Positions 25,870-34,844 of a stretch of DNA of 64,000 nt are shown here, piece after piece. The stretch is from Bdellovibrionales bacterium CG12_big_fil_rev_8_21_14_0_65_38_15 (GTDB lineage: Bacteria > Bdellovibrionota > Bacteriovoracia > Bacteriovoracales > Bacteriovoracaceae). The stretch spans positions 1 to 64,000 of the forward strand of contig PCUW01000040.1 in NCBI GenBank assembly GCA_002787775.1. The letters are read 5' to 3'. The position numbers and the translations under genes are program-made. The notes beneath the pieces are model-generated. The model was given only the letters and a program-made list of their open reading frames with translations, did no database searches and was not told where the DNA came from. Each line of letters opens with the position of its first letter. Within the stretch, counting starts at the first letter, position 1.

Positions 25870-25879
25870 AAGTCTTCCT

Positions 25880-25909
25880 TTGCCCATAGCAAGTCATTTC
25901 CGCTATGAT
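25880..25909 (+). promoter_or_regulatory. Possible promoter of ybeY
   Basis: ttgccc, 18-base spacer, tatgat, overlapping the mazG start on the other strand. Transcription would begin at about 25916, only 2 bases before the ybeY ATG, which has no ribosome-binding site. This suggests a leaderless transcript. Confidence 0.4.
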
Positions 25910-25917
25910 AGCTAACA

Positions 25918-26475
25918 ATGCAAAGGGATACCATAGCTTCAGACATTTCTAAAATTACTCTTCATTTAAGCTTGAGCGTCAAACTTATGCCTAAAGAGTA
26001 TAAAAGCCTAAAACAGGCTTTAGTGGCAGCAATTGATGTTTGCTCGAAGTTTACGTTCGCTAAGAACGCAAAGCACGGAGTTAAACTCAAGAATGTTAAT
26101 GAAATAGATCTATCTTTGCTGATTTGTGGAAAACAGAAAATCAGATCACTTAATAAATCGTGGCGTCAAAAAGACTATGCCACTGATGTTTTAAGCTTTC
26201 CGGTTCATGATGATTTAAGAGACAGTCCTTTTGGCTTACCGCCAGAATTAGAACTTGGTGATATGTTTATCTGTCATCAAGTGGCCCAGTCTCAAAGTAA
26301 AGAATACAAAGTTACGTATGAGCAAGAGATTGTTCATCTGTTTATTCATGGTTATTTACACCTTCTTGGGTTTGACCATGAAATTTCAAAATCTGAAGAA
26401 AAAATAATGCAAGGCCATGAGCAAGCTTTAGTTAAAAAAGCTTATGACAAAATTGGCTGGGGGAAGAATGGATAA
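25918..26475 (+). CDS. ybeY: Endoribonuclease YbeY (rRNA maturation factor)
   Basis: Metal-dependent RNase needed for 16S rRNA processing and ribosome quality control. The zinc-site motif H-x3-H-x5-H is present in HLFIHGYLHLLGFDHE near residue 142, and the family segment DYATDVLSFPVHDD precedes it. The first 60 residues are longer than usual. The ATG at 25918 lacks a ribosome-binding site; a later ATG at 25987 (MPKEYKSL) is an alternative. The 3' end overlaps the start of prfB by 8 bases. Confidence 0.93.
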   Translation: MQRDTIASDISKITLHLSLSVKLMPKEYKSLKQALVAAIDVCSKFTFAKNAKHGVKLKNVNEIDLSLLICGKQKIRSLNKSWRQKDYATDVLSFPVHDDLRDSPFGLPPELELGDMFICHQVAQSQSKEYKVTYEQEIVHLFIHGYLHLLGFDHEISKSEEKIMQGHEQALVKKAYDKIGWGKNG

Positions 26476-27617
26476 TTCGATTAAAATCAAACTCGACGAA
26501 ATGAGATCCGAGATGCGTGACTACGAAAATCGCTTGGAGGATCTACGGAGGTCGCTTTGACGTTTCTAGAAAAACTAATCGTATCAATGAAATAAATGAT
26601 ATGGAAGCCCTTGATGGCTTTTGGGAAGATGCTACCCACGCTTCAAAAATTCAAAAAGAAAAATCAGTTTTAAAAGATGTCGTTGATACCTACGTGGAAT
26701 TAAAAACAGCTTATGATGAGTTTGAAGTTCTCGTTGAATTTGCAGCAGAAGGTGATGAAAATTCGGCGAGTGAAGGTATTTCAACCGCTGAACAATTTTT
26801 GGCTTTATTTTCTAAGGCCGAGCAGAAAGTCCTTCTGTCAGACGAGGTTGATCCGAATAATGCCATCGTAAGCATAAATGCTGGTGCAGGTGGTACAGAG
26901 TCCTGTGATTGGGCCAGTATGCTAGAGCGTATGGTGATTCATTGGGCCGAACATAAAAAATTCAAACTAACTATGATGGATGAGCAGCCAGGTGATTCCG
27001 CTGGAATTAAAAGTGCAACAATTCTAGTTGAAGGCAACTTTGCTTACGGCCAATTAAAAAGTGAGTCTGGAGTTCACAGGCTTGTTCGAATTTCTCCTTT
27101 CGATTCGCAGGCTAGACGGCACACTTCTTTTGCTTCGATCTATGTAACACCTGAAGTTGATGATTCAATTAATATTGAAATTTTAGATAAAGACTTACGT
27201 ATTGATGTCTTTAGATCTTCAGGAGCTGGTGGACAGTCGGTGAACACGACGGACTCTGCTGTTCGAATTACCCATATTCCAACAAATATCGTCGTTAACT
27301 GCCAAGCCGAACGCTCTCAGCTGAAAAACAAAGAGCGAGCCATGGGTGTGTTAAAATCAAGACTCTATGATCTTGAGATGGCCAAGCGCCGTGAAAAGCT
27401 AGACGAAGCTGAAGCTGGTAAAAAAGAAATTGGTTGGGGCGCACAAATTCGCTCTTATGTTTTACATCCCTATAAAATGGTTAAAGATCATCGTACAGGA
27501 TTTGAAAGTTCAAACACTGATAAGGTGTTAAATGGTCATATCGATGGCTTCATGGATGCCTTTCTGCGCTGGAGTGTTAGTGGCGAGTCTATTCGTGATG
27601 ATGGTGATCTCGAGTGA
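26468..27617 (+). CDS. prfB: Peptide chain release factor 2 (programmed +1 frameshift)
   Basis: Terminates translation at UGA and UAA. The ORF track lists only the second part (26517 on). The gene starts at ATG 26468 and reads 30 codons to cgg agg tcg ctt tga c, where TGA (26558-26560) is the in-frame stop. A +1 slip at CTT gives the main frame from base 26559, a 382-residue protein. The Shine-Dalgarno-like cggagg lies 3 bases before CTT, just as in E. coli. Motifs: SPF in VRISPFDSQARRHTSF (stop codon recognition) and GGQ in RSSGAGGQSVNTTDSAVR. Regulation is by RF2 level itself. Confidence 0.96.
26545..26560 (+). promoter_or_regulatory. RF2 programmed frameshift site
   Basis: cggaggtcgctttga followed by c: internal ribosome-binding-like element, slippery CTT, stop TGA. 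Low RF2 favours the +1 shift. Confidence 0.95.
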
Positions 27618-28789
27618 TCAATCTGCTTAAAATCTTAATGTCCGGCAAAGCTTCATTAAAATTCGCTCTTGGCGTTATTTCAGGCTTAGCTTTTTCCATG
27701 GCCGTTATTTTGGCGACGATTGGACTGATGGATGGATTTGAAACCACCATGCGCGAAGGCCTTAGAAAAACCACAGGGGACTTTTCGATCTATTCACGCG
27801 ATGGTTTCTTTACTCCGGATCAAAACCTTATTGATTCTCTTTCAGACGTAGGTGTTGAGGCCTATAGCGGATTGTTGCAACTCGAAGCTTTTGCTTTAAA
27901 AGAGGGTGTCGGCAAAGGAATTTTACTTCGAGGAATTGAAAAATCAGATTTCTTAAATGTGACCAATCTTGAACTACCATCAATGAGTGGGGGAGTGGTT
28001 CTAGGAAAAGTGTTAGCTGAATCTCTTAATGCTAAAGCAGGAGATCAGGTTGTTTTATCTTTTGCCCAAGGAAATTCTTCGTTGGCAGCACTTCCGACAT
28101 TAACACCGTTTAATATTGAAGGGACTATTTCCCACGGCATTTATCAAAAAGACGAGCGCTTTGCTTATACCGACTTAAATTCTTTGCAAGAAACACTTGG
28201 TTTATCAAATGCAGTGAACTCGATGATTGTTAGACTTAATCCTAACGTCACCACAGAGCAAATTAGCCAAGCGATTGAAGATCTGCGCTCAAGAATTGGT
28301 ATTAATTATACCATTAGGCCTTATTGGTCGGATTTTAGAACGTTACTTCAAGCCGTCAAAGCTGAAAAAGTTATGATTGGTTTAGTATTACAAGTCATCG
28401 TCGTCATTGCCATTATCAACGCGGCAGCTTTCATTATTTTCTTATCTGAGAGTCGCTCACAGGAATTATTTTTATTTAAAGCACTTGGAATGTCTCAAAA
28501 TGCTTTGGCCAAAGGGATGAAGATACTCGTTGCACTTCTTTGGGCGATCTCTAGCTTACTGGCCTTAGTCTTTGAGCGCTTCTTTAGCTTTCTCATTGCT
28601 AATTACGGTGCCAGCTTTTTACCTGGTGATATCTATTATGTTTCTTCAATTGAGCCAGTCCTAAGATGGCAAGACTTTGCCCTCGTCTCTTTGGGTGCAC
28701 TCGTTTGGGTTGCGATCATTTTAAGTTTTTCTTTAAGACAACTTAGAAAAGCACCTGTACTGCAAGGACTTAGAAAGGAGTTCTCTTAA
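27614..28789 (+). CDS. LolC/LolE-type ABC transporter permease (FtsX family)
   Basis: 391 residues. Membrane span 1 (about 16-40, FALGVISGLAFSMAVILATIGL), a periplasmic domain of about 200 residues, then three spans at about 255-280, 300-325 and 355-375, the MacB/FtsX layout. With the following ATPase it probably extracts lipoproteins from the inner membrane for sorting to the outer membrane. Only one permease gene is present, so it would work as a homodimer (LolF-like). The start is GTG at 27614, overlapping the prfB stop by 4 bases. Confidence 0.88.
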   Translation: MINLLKILMSGKASLKFALGVISGLAFSMAVILATIGLMDGFETTMREGLRKTTGDFSIYSRDGFFTPDQNLIDSLSDVGVEAYSGLLQLEAFALKEGVGKGILLRGIEKSDFLNVTNLELPSMSGGVVLGKVLAESLNAKAGDQVVLSFAQGNSSLAALPTLTPFNIEGTISHGIYQKDERFAYTDLNSLQETLGLSNAVNSMIVRLNPNVTTEQISQAIEDLRSRIGINYTIRPYWSDFRTLLQAVKAEKVMIGLVLQVIVVIAIINAAAFIIFLSESRSQELFLFKALGMSQNALAKGMKILVALLWAISSLLALVFERFFSFLIANYGASFLPGDIYYVSSIEPVLRWQDFALVSLGALVWVAIILSFSLRQLRKAPVLQGLRKEFS

Positions 28790-29455
28790 ATGTCACAAAA
28801 CTATATTGAAATTCAAACGGTCGCTAAACATTACGGAAAAGTTAAAGCTCTTAACGGGGCTACACTCGCCTTTGAAAAAGGTGGTCAGTATGCTTTGACG
28901 GGCGCTTCAGGTTCAGGCAAGTCAACGTTGTTATATTTGATTGGCGGGCTTGATCGCGCTGATGAAGGAAGTGTTTTAGTTGATGGTAAAAATTTAAATA
29001 CTTTTAATGATGAAGAACTCGCAAAGTACCGCGGTAATGAAGTTGGATTTGTTTTTCAATTTCACTTTTTATTAAACTCTCTTAACTGCATTGATAATAT
29101 TTTACTGCCCTCAAAAATCTCGGCGCAAAACTCAAAAGAAGTCGAAAAGCGTGTGGCCGATCTCGCAAATCAATTAGGTGTTTCTAATTTACTTGAAAAA
29201 TATCCTTATCAGCTTTCTGGCGGAGAGCAGCAAAGAATAAATATTATTAGAGCTCTCTCTTTAAAGCCTAAACTTTTGCTGTGCGATGAGCCAACTGGAA
29301 ACCTTGATTCCAATAATACTGAGATCGTCGTTAATCTGCTTATGAAACTTGCCTCTGAAAACGGAACAACTTTAATCGTAGTCACTCATGATCGAAGCGT
29401 TGCATCGCGTTTTAGTCATCAAGTTGAGATGAAAGATGGTCAAATTGTGCATTGA
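28790..29455 (+). CDS. lolD: LolD-type ABC transporter ATPase
   Basis: 221 residues. Walker A GASGSGKST, Q-loop region VFQFHFLLNSLNCIDNILLP, signature LSGGEQQRINIIRAL, Walker B LLLCDEPTGNLD, and H-loop VVTHDRSVA are all intact. It starts directly after the permease stop codon. LolD drives lipoprotein release; MacB-like alternatives have similar sequences, but the setting next to bamA and lipid A genes favours lipoprotein sorting. Confidence 0.9.
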   Translation: MSQNYIEIQTVAKHYGKVKALNGATLAFEKGGQYALTGASGSGKSTLLYLIGGLDRADEGSVLVDGKNLNTFNDEELAKYRGNEVGFVFQFHFLLNSLNCIDNILLPSKISAQNSKEVEKRVADLANQLGVSNLLEKYPYQLSGGEQQRINIIRALSLKPKLLLCDEPTGNLDSNNTEIVVNLLMKLASENGTTLIVVTHDRSVASRFSHQVEMKDGQIVH

Positions 29456-29469
29456 TTCAAGATCTTGAA
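29456..29469. repeat. Perfect 14-bp palindrome between lolD and bamA
   Basis: ttcaagatcttgaa is a perfect palindrome directly after the lolD stop. Could be an operator or part of a weak terminator; no T run follows. Confidence 0.4.
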
Positions 29470-29565
29470 TATAGGAAAAATCCTTTAAAGATCGTGGGGT
29501 TCTTGCTACTTTTTCCAGACTAATTTCGTTTTAAATACAGTTGACTGTTTTGAGGATCATACGCA

Positions 29566-31911
29566 ATGCCATACAAAGGCCAAACTGGTTACAAATCTCT
29601 GCCAGTTTTTATCCTATGTATTTTTATAATATGTTTATCCATTGGTATGGTGGCTTCTTCTAATACAGCTTTTGCTCAATCAACTAATATCCAAGATTTA
29701 GGCCCAAGAAAAAACCTCTTTAAAATTGATGGCATCGAAGTTCGTGGACTTAAGAAAGTTGAAAAAGAAGCTGTGCTTGAAAAAATAAGTGCACGTAAAG
29801 GCATGAAGCTTGATAACTATCTCTTAAAGCGCGACCTTGAAAAAATTTATAGCATGAAGTTTTTTGAGCAAGTCGAAGCTCACCAAGAAAAGAAAGGTCG
29901 ACGCGATATTCTAGTTTTCAAAGTTAAAGAAAAACCAATCATTACCAAAATTACTTATAAAGGTAACGATGAACTTTCTGAGGATGATTTCAAGGACAAG
30001 GTTAAGACTAGGCCTTTCGCCATTCTTGATGTCAGTACCATTCAAAGTGATGTCATCGCTCTTCAAAAACTCTACGAAGAAAAAGGCTTTTACCTAGCTT
30101 CAGTTCATTTTAGAGTCGTTCAGATTAATGATGAAAACGTTGAGCTTGTTTACGATATTAAAGAATACGACAAAGTTCGCGTGAAGAAAGTGGCTTTCCT
30201 TGGAAACAAAGCTTTTAGCGATTCTCAGCTTAAAGATATTATGGAAACCAGAGAAGAGAGTTATTTCTCTTGGATGTCTGGGTCGGGTAATTTTAAAGAG
30301 TTTAACTTTCAAACAGATATTGAGCGCCTTAAGTATTTCTATAAAACTAAAGGCTATCTTCAAATCAACGTTGCAACACCTGAGATTACTGTTTCAGACG
30401 ATAAGAAATGGGTATTCATCACCGTTAAGGTTCAAGAAGGTCCTCAGTTTAGCGTCAATAGAGTGAAGTTCTTGGGCGAAGTCTTATTTCCGGAAGATGA
30501 TCTTAGAGAAAAAATTAAGCTCAAGGGTGGCGCGACTTATTCGGAAGAACTGTTAAGACAAGACATTCAGTTACTTACTGAAATGTACCAAGATGAAGGC
30601 TACGCTTTTGCCAACGTACTTCGTACACTTGAAGTCGTTCCAGGTGAGAACAAAGTTGATATCGAATTCTCATTTGAAAAAGGTAAAATCGCTTATTTTG
30701 GTAAAATTATTGTTAAAGGTAATACCAAGACAAGAGATAAAGTTGTTCGCCGTGAACTTAAAATCAAAGAAGGCGTCAGGTTCTCTGGAACGGCCCTTCG
30801 CGAGTCGAAAGAAAATGTGAACCGTCTTGGCTTCTTTGAACAGGGAAGTGTTGTCTTTACAACAGTAACTCCTCCGGGGCGCGACGACGTTCTTGACGTG
30901 GAAATTTCAGTAAAAGAGAGAAATACCGGACAAATCTCACTTGGAGCTGGTTATTCAACAGCGACTGGTGGATTCCTTCAGGCTTCGATTGCACAAAATA
31001 ACTTTAGAGGCCTAGGTCAAAACCTGTCGTTTAGTCTTTCTCTTGCTGATCAAAACCAAACGTTCAACGTAGGATTCACTGAACCATATTTGATGGATAC
31101 AAAGTGGACTGCCGGTTTTGATATCTTTAGAACCAACAACACAACCTCAGACAGCTTTAGTTATAAGCGTAAAGGCTTTGATGTTCGCGTTGGTTACCCG
31201 ATCTTTGATTACACAAGATTGTTCTTAACTTACAAGCTTGAAGATACTCAAATCAGCGCTAAAGAAGACCCAACAATTGATGAAGCTGTAGAAAATGGTA
31301 TTGCTTCTTCAGTGAGAACAACATTGCTTCGTGACCGTAGAAATAATACTTTTGAGCCGACCGAAGGATACTATGTTTCTGCTTCAACAGAATATGCTGG
31401 TGTTGGTGGCGATAAAAAGTGGTGGCTTAACGAAGTTGATGGAAGGCACTACTGGAACTTGGTTGGGGATCTGGTCTTTAGATCAAGGCTTTACGCTGCC
31501 AAACTAGAGCGAGTAGGAAACCAGGCAATCCCAAGAACTGAAAAACTAACCCTTGGTGGAGCTAGAAACCTTAGAGGTTATGACTTTGAGGCCATTGGGC
31601 CAAAAAGAACTGTGCCAAACGTCACGACAGGTCAAAATGAAACCTTCAATGCTGGGGCTTTATTTGCGACTTATACAACCTTCGAATTTGAACACCCATT
31701 AGCTCGTGAAGCAGGTCTTAAATGGGTTGTATTCTTTGACGCAGGCGATGCTGGAAAGATTGACCAAATTGATCTGAAAATGGACTACGGTTTTGGATTT
31801 AGATGGTTCTCTCCAATTGGTGTACTAAGATTTGAATTTGGATACCCAATCAACCCATCAAGCACAGATGCTGGTAGCCAATTCCACTTCGATATTGGAC
31901 AATTATTTTAA
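29566..31911 (+). CDS. bamA: Outer membrane protein assembly factor BamA
   Basis: 781 residues. Signal peptide to about residue 38 (ending TAFAQS), five POTRA repeats (about 50-400; e.g. KNLFKIDGIEVRGLKKV at the start of the first), then the 16-strand beta-barrel. Late barrel motifs are clear: LGGARNLRGYDFEAIGP (loop 6 RG-type motif) and the C-terminal strand ending FHFDIGQLF with terminal Phe. Inserts beta-barrel proteins in the outer membrane. The gene order bamA-skp-lpxD-fabZ-lpxA is conserved in many Gram-negatives. Confidence 0.97.
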   Translation: MPYKGQTGYKSLPVFILCIFIICLSIGMVASSNTAFAQSTNIQDLGPRKNLFKIDGIEVRGLKKVEKEAVLEKISARKGMKLDNYLLKRDLEKIYSMKFFEQVEAHQEKKGRRDILVFKVKEKPIITKITYKGNDELSEDDFKDKVKTRPFAILDVSTIQSDVIALQKLYEEKGFYLASVHFRVVQINDENVELVYDIKEYDKVRVKKVAFLGNKAFSDSQLKDIMETREESYFSWMSGSGNFKEFNFQTDIERLKYFYKTKGYLQINVATPEITVSDDKKWVFITVKVQEGPQFSVNRVKFLGEVLFPEDDLREKIKLKGGATYSEELLRQDIQLLTEMYQDEGYAFANVLRTLEVVPGENKVDIEFSFEKGKIAYFGKIIVKGNTKTRDKVVRRELKIKEGVRFSGTALRESKENVNRLGFFEQGSVVFTTVTPPGRDDVLDVEISVKERNTGQISLGAGYSTATGGFLQASIAQNNFRGLGQNLSFSLSLADQNQTFNVGFTEPYLMDTKWTAGFDIFRTNNTTSDSFSYKRKGFDVRVGYPIFDYTRLFLTYKLEDTQISAKEDPTIDEAVENGIASSVRTTLLRDRRNNTFEPTEGYYVSASTEYAGVGGDKKWWLNEVDGRHYWNLVGDLVFRSRLYAAKLERVGNQAIPRTEKLTLGGARNLRGYDFEAIGPKRTVPNVTTGQNETFNAGALFATYTTFEFEHPLAREAGLKWVVFFDAGDAGKIDQIDLKMDYGFGFRWFSPIGVLRFEFGYPINPSSTDAGSQFHFDIGQLF

Positions 31912-31952
31912 TTTGAAGAAAGTTATCTACTAAGACGGATTTGGAGATAGAG

Positions 31953-32459
31953 ATGAAAATTATATCAGTAGCATTATTGGCCATAACTCTTGCAGCACCA
32001 GCGGCTCACGCTCTTGTTCTTGGCAAAGTTGATATTCAAAAAGTTCTTTTAACAGTGAAGCAGGGACAAAAAGTTCGTGAAGAACTCAAAAAAGAATTTG
32101 ATAAAAAACAAGGTTCTCTTCAAAAAGAAGAGGGTTCTATAAGAAAAATGCAAGAAGACTTTCAAAAGCAAGGCGTTGTCATGAATGACAAAGCTAAAGC
32201 TAAGAAAGAGCAAGAGATTCAAGAAAAGATTATTCTTCTTCAGCAAAAATCAATGAGCTATCAAAAAGAAATTCAAGAAATGGAAAACAAACTTAAAAAG
32301 CCAATTCTTGAGCGCGTAAAAGAAGTGATTGATGAAGTCTCTAAATCAGCTAGTGTTGATATGACTTATGAATCATCAACAGCTCCTATCGTTTATGCGA
32401 AAGATGAAAAAGATTTAACAGATGATGTTGTTAAGGCTTACGACAAAAAGTTTAAATAA
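31953..32459 (+). CDS. skp: Periplasmic chaperone Skp/OmpH family
   Basis: 168 residues. Signal peptide to about residue 21 (AAPAAHA), then LVLGKVDIQKVLLTVKQG at the core and a long, highly charged helical hairpin (tentacles), as in Skp. It holds unfolded outer-membrane proteins for BamA, the gene before it. The start is the ATG at 31953 with ttggag upstream, not the ORF-track start 12 bases earlier. Confidence 0.92.
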   Translation: MKIISVALLAITLAAPAAHALVLGKVDIQKVLLTVKQGQKVREELKKEFDKKQGSLQKEEGSIRKMQEDFQKQGVVMNDKAKAKKEQEIQEKIILLQQKSMSYQKEIQEMENKLKKPILERVKEVIDEVSKSASVDMTYESSTAPIVYAKDEKDLTDDVVKAYDKKFK

Positions 32460-32499
32460 GAAGAACTTTTCTAAGCACTACGTTTAAGTTTTATAAATA

Positions 32500-32528
32500 G
32501 GGAACGACGAGTGCGTTCCCTTTTGTTT
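32500..32528 (+). terminator. Terminator or attenuator between skp and lpxD
   Basis: gggaacg/cgttccc stem (7 bp) with a 7-base loop, followed by ttttgttt. Only 12 bases before lpxD, so read-through probably feeds the lipid A genes at a lower level. Confidence 0.75.
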
Positions 32529-32539
32529 ATGGACAAACC

Positions 32540-33550
32540 ATGAATTTAGATGAAATTTTAAAATCAGAAAAAAATATTGAAGTCTTAATTCCTGCTAAGT
32601 CTAAGGAAGTGACGTTTTTAACTGATCTGGATCATCTAACAGACAATGCTCTAGTCATCCTTGGTGATAAAAAGTTCTTAAGTAAATTTTCTTCTCTTAA
32701 GTCCAAACCTAAAGTTCACGTCATCGTTAATGAAAAAATAGCCACCGAAGCTAAGAGTCTAGAAAATGATATTCTTTCTCTTTCGGTTTCAAAGAATGTA
32801 CCGCTAACAATTTCTCTATTATCAAAAATATTTTTCGATCAAAAAACTAAAAGCTTAAATCATTGGCATGATGGCAGACAAAATGGTTCAGTCTCCCTTG
32901 ATCCTTCAAGCTTTATTGCTCAAGGAGTTCACCTCGGTCACGATGTCGTGATAGAGGCCAATGTTAAAATCCATTCAGGTTGTGTGATTGAAGGGCCATG
33001 TACAATTGGCGAAGGCTCTGAGCTTTTTGCAAACGTAACTGTTTATCCTTTCACTAGTATTGGTAAGAACGTCCGAATCCATTCAGGAACAGTTATTGGT
33101 GCTGATGGGTTTGGTTATAATTTTGATAGCGGAATTCATCATAAAATTTGGCATTTTGGTGGAGTGACGATTGGTCACAACGTTGAGATTGGAGCCAATT
33201 CGTGTGTTGATCAGGGTACTTTTTCTCCAACAACAATTGGAGATGGAACCAAGGTTGATAATCATGTTCAAATCGCTCACAACTGTAAAATTGGTCGTGG
33301 GGTTATTATCTGCGGGCATGTTGCTTTTGGTGGAAGTGCAGTCATCGGTGACTTCACTGTCCTTGGTGGCAAAGCGGCAGTTGGAAATGGAGTGATTGTT
33401 GGCAAAGCCTGCCAGGTTGCTGGAAATGCCATGGTAAATTCAGATATTGAGGATTCGAGTGTTGTTGCCGGTCACCCTGCTAGACCATTAAAAGAATGGC
33501 TTCGTGGAGTCGCTTGGCTAAGACAGCAATCTCTAAAATCGAAAGGATAA
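32540..33550 (+). CDS. lpxD: UDP-3-O-acylglucosamine N-acyltransferase
   Basis: Third step of lipid A synthesis. 336 residues: an N-terminal uridine-binding domain (about 1-110), a left-handed beta-helix of hexapeptide repeats (about 120-290; e.g. HLGHDVVIEANVKIHSGCVIEG), and a C-terminal helix. The catalytic His region reads VDNHVQIAHNCKIGRG. Forms a trimer. Confidence 0.96.
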   Translation: MNLDEILKSEKNIEVLIPAKSKEVTFLTDLDHLTDNALVILGDKKFLSKFSSLKSKPKVHVIVNEKIATEAKSLENDILSLSVSKNVPLTISLLSKIFFDQKTKSLNHWHDGRQNGSVSLDPSSFIAQGVHLGHDVVIEANVKIHSGCVIEGPCTIGEGSELFANVTVYPFTSIGKNVRIHSGTVIGADGFGYNFDSGIHHKIWHFGGVTIGHNVEIGANSCVDQGTFSPTTIGDGTKVDNHVQIAHNCKIGRGVIICGHVAFGGSAVIGDFTVLGGKAAVGNGVIVGKACQVAGNAMVNSDIEDSSVVAGHPARPLKEWLRGVAWLRQQSLKSKG

Positions 33551-33554
33551 ATCT

Positions 33555-34049
33555 ATGTTAGTCACAAAAGAGAATGTTTTAAATTTTTTACCACACAGAG
33601 ATCCGTTTCTGTTTATTGATGGAGTTGAGAAAGTTCAACCAGCAAACCCTATCACTGAAGGGCAGCTACTAACTCCAAAAGAAATCATTGATTCTGTGGT
33701 CACAGCAAATTGGCACGCTAGAGCAGATCATCCAATTTTTGAAGGTCACTTTCCAGGAAAGCCAATTCTTCCAGGCGTCGTTCAAGTTGAGATGATGGCA
33801 CAAGCTGCAAGCTTCTCTTATTTTCTTGTATGTGAGGATCCTTATAACCAAGATATGGATGTAGCGCTTCTAGGTGTAGATAAGGCTAGATTTAGAAAAC
33901 CAATTCTTCCAGGAATGGACTTAGTTATTACCTGTAAGGCGACAAAAGTACGAGGACCTATCAATAGCTTTGATTGCCAAGTTCATGTTGCTGGAGAGTT
34001 AATGAGTGAATGTTCTGTTTTGGCCCAAATTGCATTTAAAAGGAAATAA
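33555..34049 (+). CDS. fabZ: 3-hydroxyacyl-ACP dehydratase FabZ
   Basis: Dehydrates 3-hydroxyacyl-ACP in fatty acid elongation and so competes with LpxA/LpxD for the same acyl donors. Hot-dog fold motifs: LPHRDPFLFIDGVEKV at the start and FEGHFPGKPILPGVVQVEMMAQAA, with the catalytic His in GHFPG and a Glu in QVEMMAQ. 164 residues, slightly longer than usual because of an insertion after residue 25. Confidence 0.96.
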   Translation: MLVTKENVLNFLPHRDPFLFIDGVEKVQPANPITEGQLLTPKEIIDSVVTANWHARADHPIFEGHFPGKPILPGVVQVEMMAQAASFSYFLVCEDPYNQDMDVALLGVDKARFRKPILPGMDLVITCKATKVRGPINSFDCQVHVAGELMSECSVLAQIAFKRK

Positions 34050-34052
34050 CAT

Positions 34053-34844
34053 ATGAGTGTTTCGATTCATCCATCCGCCATCGTATCTCCTGAAGCGAAG
34101 ATTGCACCAAATGTTTCGATTGGACCTTTTTCTATTATTGGTCCAAATGTTGAAATAAGCACGGGTTGTATAATCGGAGCCCAGGTTCATATCGATGGCC
34201 ATACAAAAATTGGTGAAAATAATCGTTTCGAATCTTTCTGCAGCATAGGTGCAGCTCCACAAGATACTTCTTATAAAGGTGAGCCAACTCAAACCGTGAT
34301 TGGTAGTGGGAACACTTTTAGAGAATATGTCTCGGTTCACCGTGGGACATTAAAAGATAACGGCATCACGAATGTAGGAAATAATTCATTATTTATGGCC
34401 TATGTACATCTTGGTCACGATGTTCAGTTTGGTAGCAATTGCGTCGTCGCTAACTCAACTAACTTTGCAGGACACGTTAAAGTTGGTGACAGAGTTATTA
34501 TTGGTGGTGGAAGTCAGATTAGCCAATTTGTTTCTATTGGTAGAGGCGCTTATATCGGTGGTGCGACTGCGATCGATAGAGATATTCCAATATTTTGTAC
34601 GGCCTATGGAAATAGAGTGAAGCTCAAAGGCGTTAATATTATCGGGATGAGAAGACAGGGTGTAGAGAAAGCCGCCATTAGCGAAGTCTTAGACTTTTAT
34701 AGAACAATGGAAGCCTCGGCGCTTTCTCCTAGAGCATTCGTTGAACATGAAGAACATATGGCGGAGTTTAAAGACAACGTTATTATTAGTGAAATGGTTT
34801 CATTTATTAGAGTAAGTGAAGTCGGGATTGCACCATTTCTATGA
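34053..34844 (+). CDS. lpxA: UDP-N-acetylglucosamine O-acyltransferase
   Basis: First step of lipid A synthesis. 263 residues, hexapeptide beta-helix (about 5-190) with the catalytic His in LFMAYVHLGHDVQFG, the characteristic APQDTSYKGEPTQTVIGSGNTFREYVSVHRGT segment, and the C-terminal helical domain beginning with GVEKAAISEVLDFYR. Overlaps the next gene by 4 bases. Confidence 0.97.
   Translation: MSVSIHPSAIVSPEAKIAPNVSIGPFSIIGPNVEISTGCIIGAQVHIDGHTKIGENNRFESFCSIGAAPQDTSYKGEPTQTVIGSGNTFREYVSVHRGTLKDNGITNVGNNSLFMAYVHLGHDVQFGSNCVVANSTNFAGHVKVGDRVIIGGGSQISQFVSIGRGAYIGGATAIDRDIPIFCTAYGNRVKLKGVNIIGMRRQGVEKAAISEVLDFYRTMEASALSPRAFVEHEEHMAEFKDNVIISEMVSFIRVSEVGIAPFL

Noticed and set aside
26558-26560. 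TGA in prfB as a sequencing error or pseudogene
   Set aside because: The site matches the known programmed frameshift exactly, including the internal Shine-Dalgarno-like element.
26517-27617. ORF-track start of prfB as the real start
   Set aside because: The region lacks a ribosome-binding site there, and the upstream 30 codons plus the CTT TGA C site give a complete RF2.
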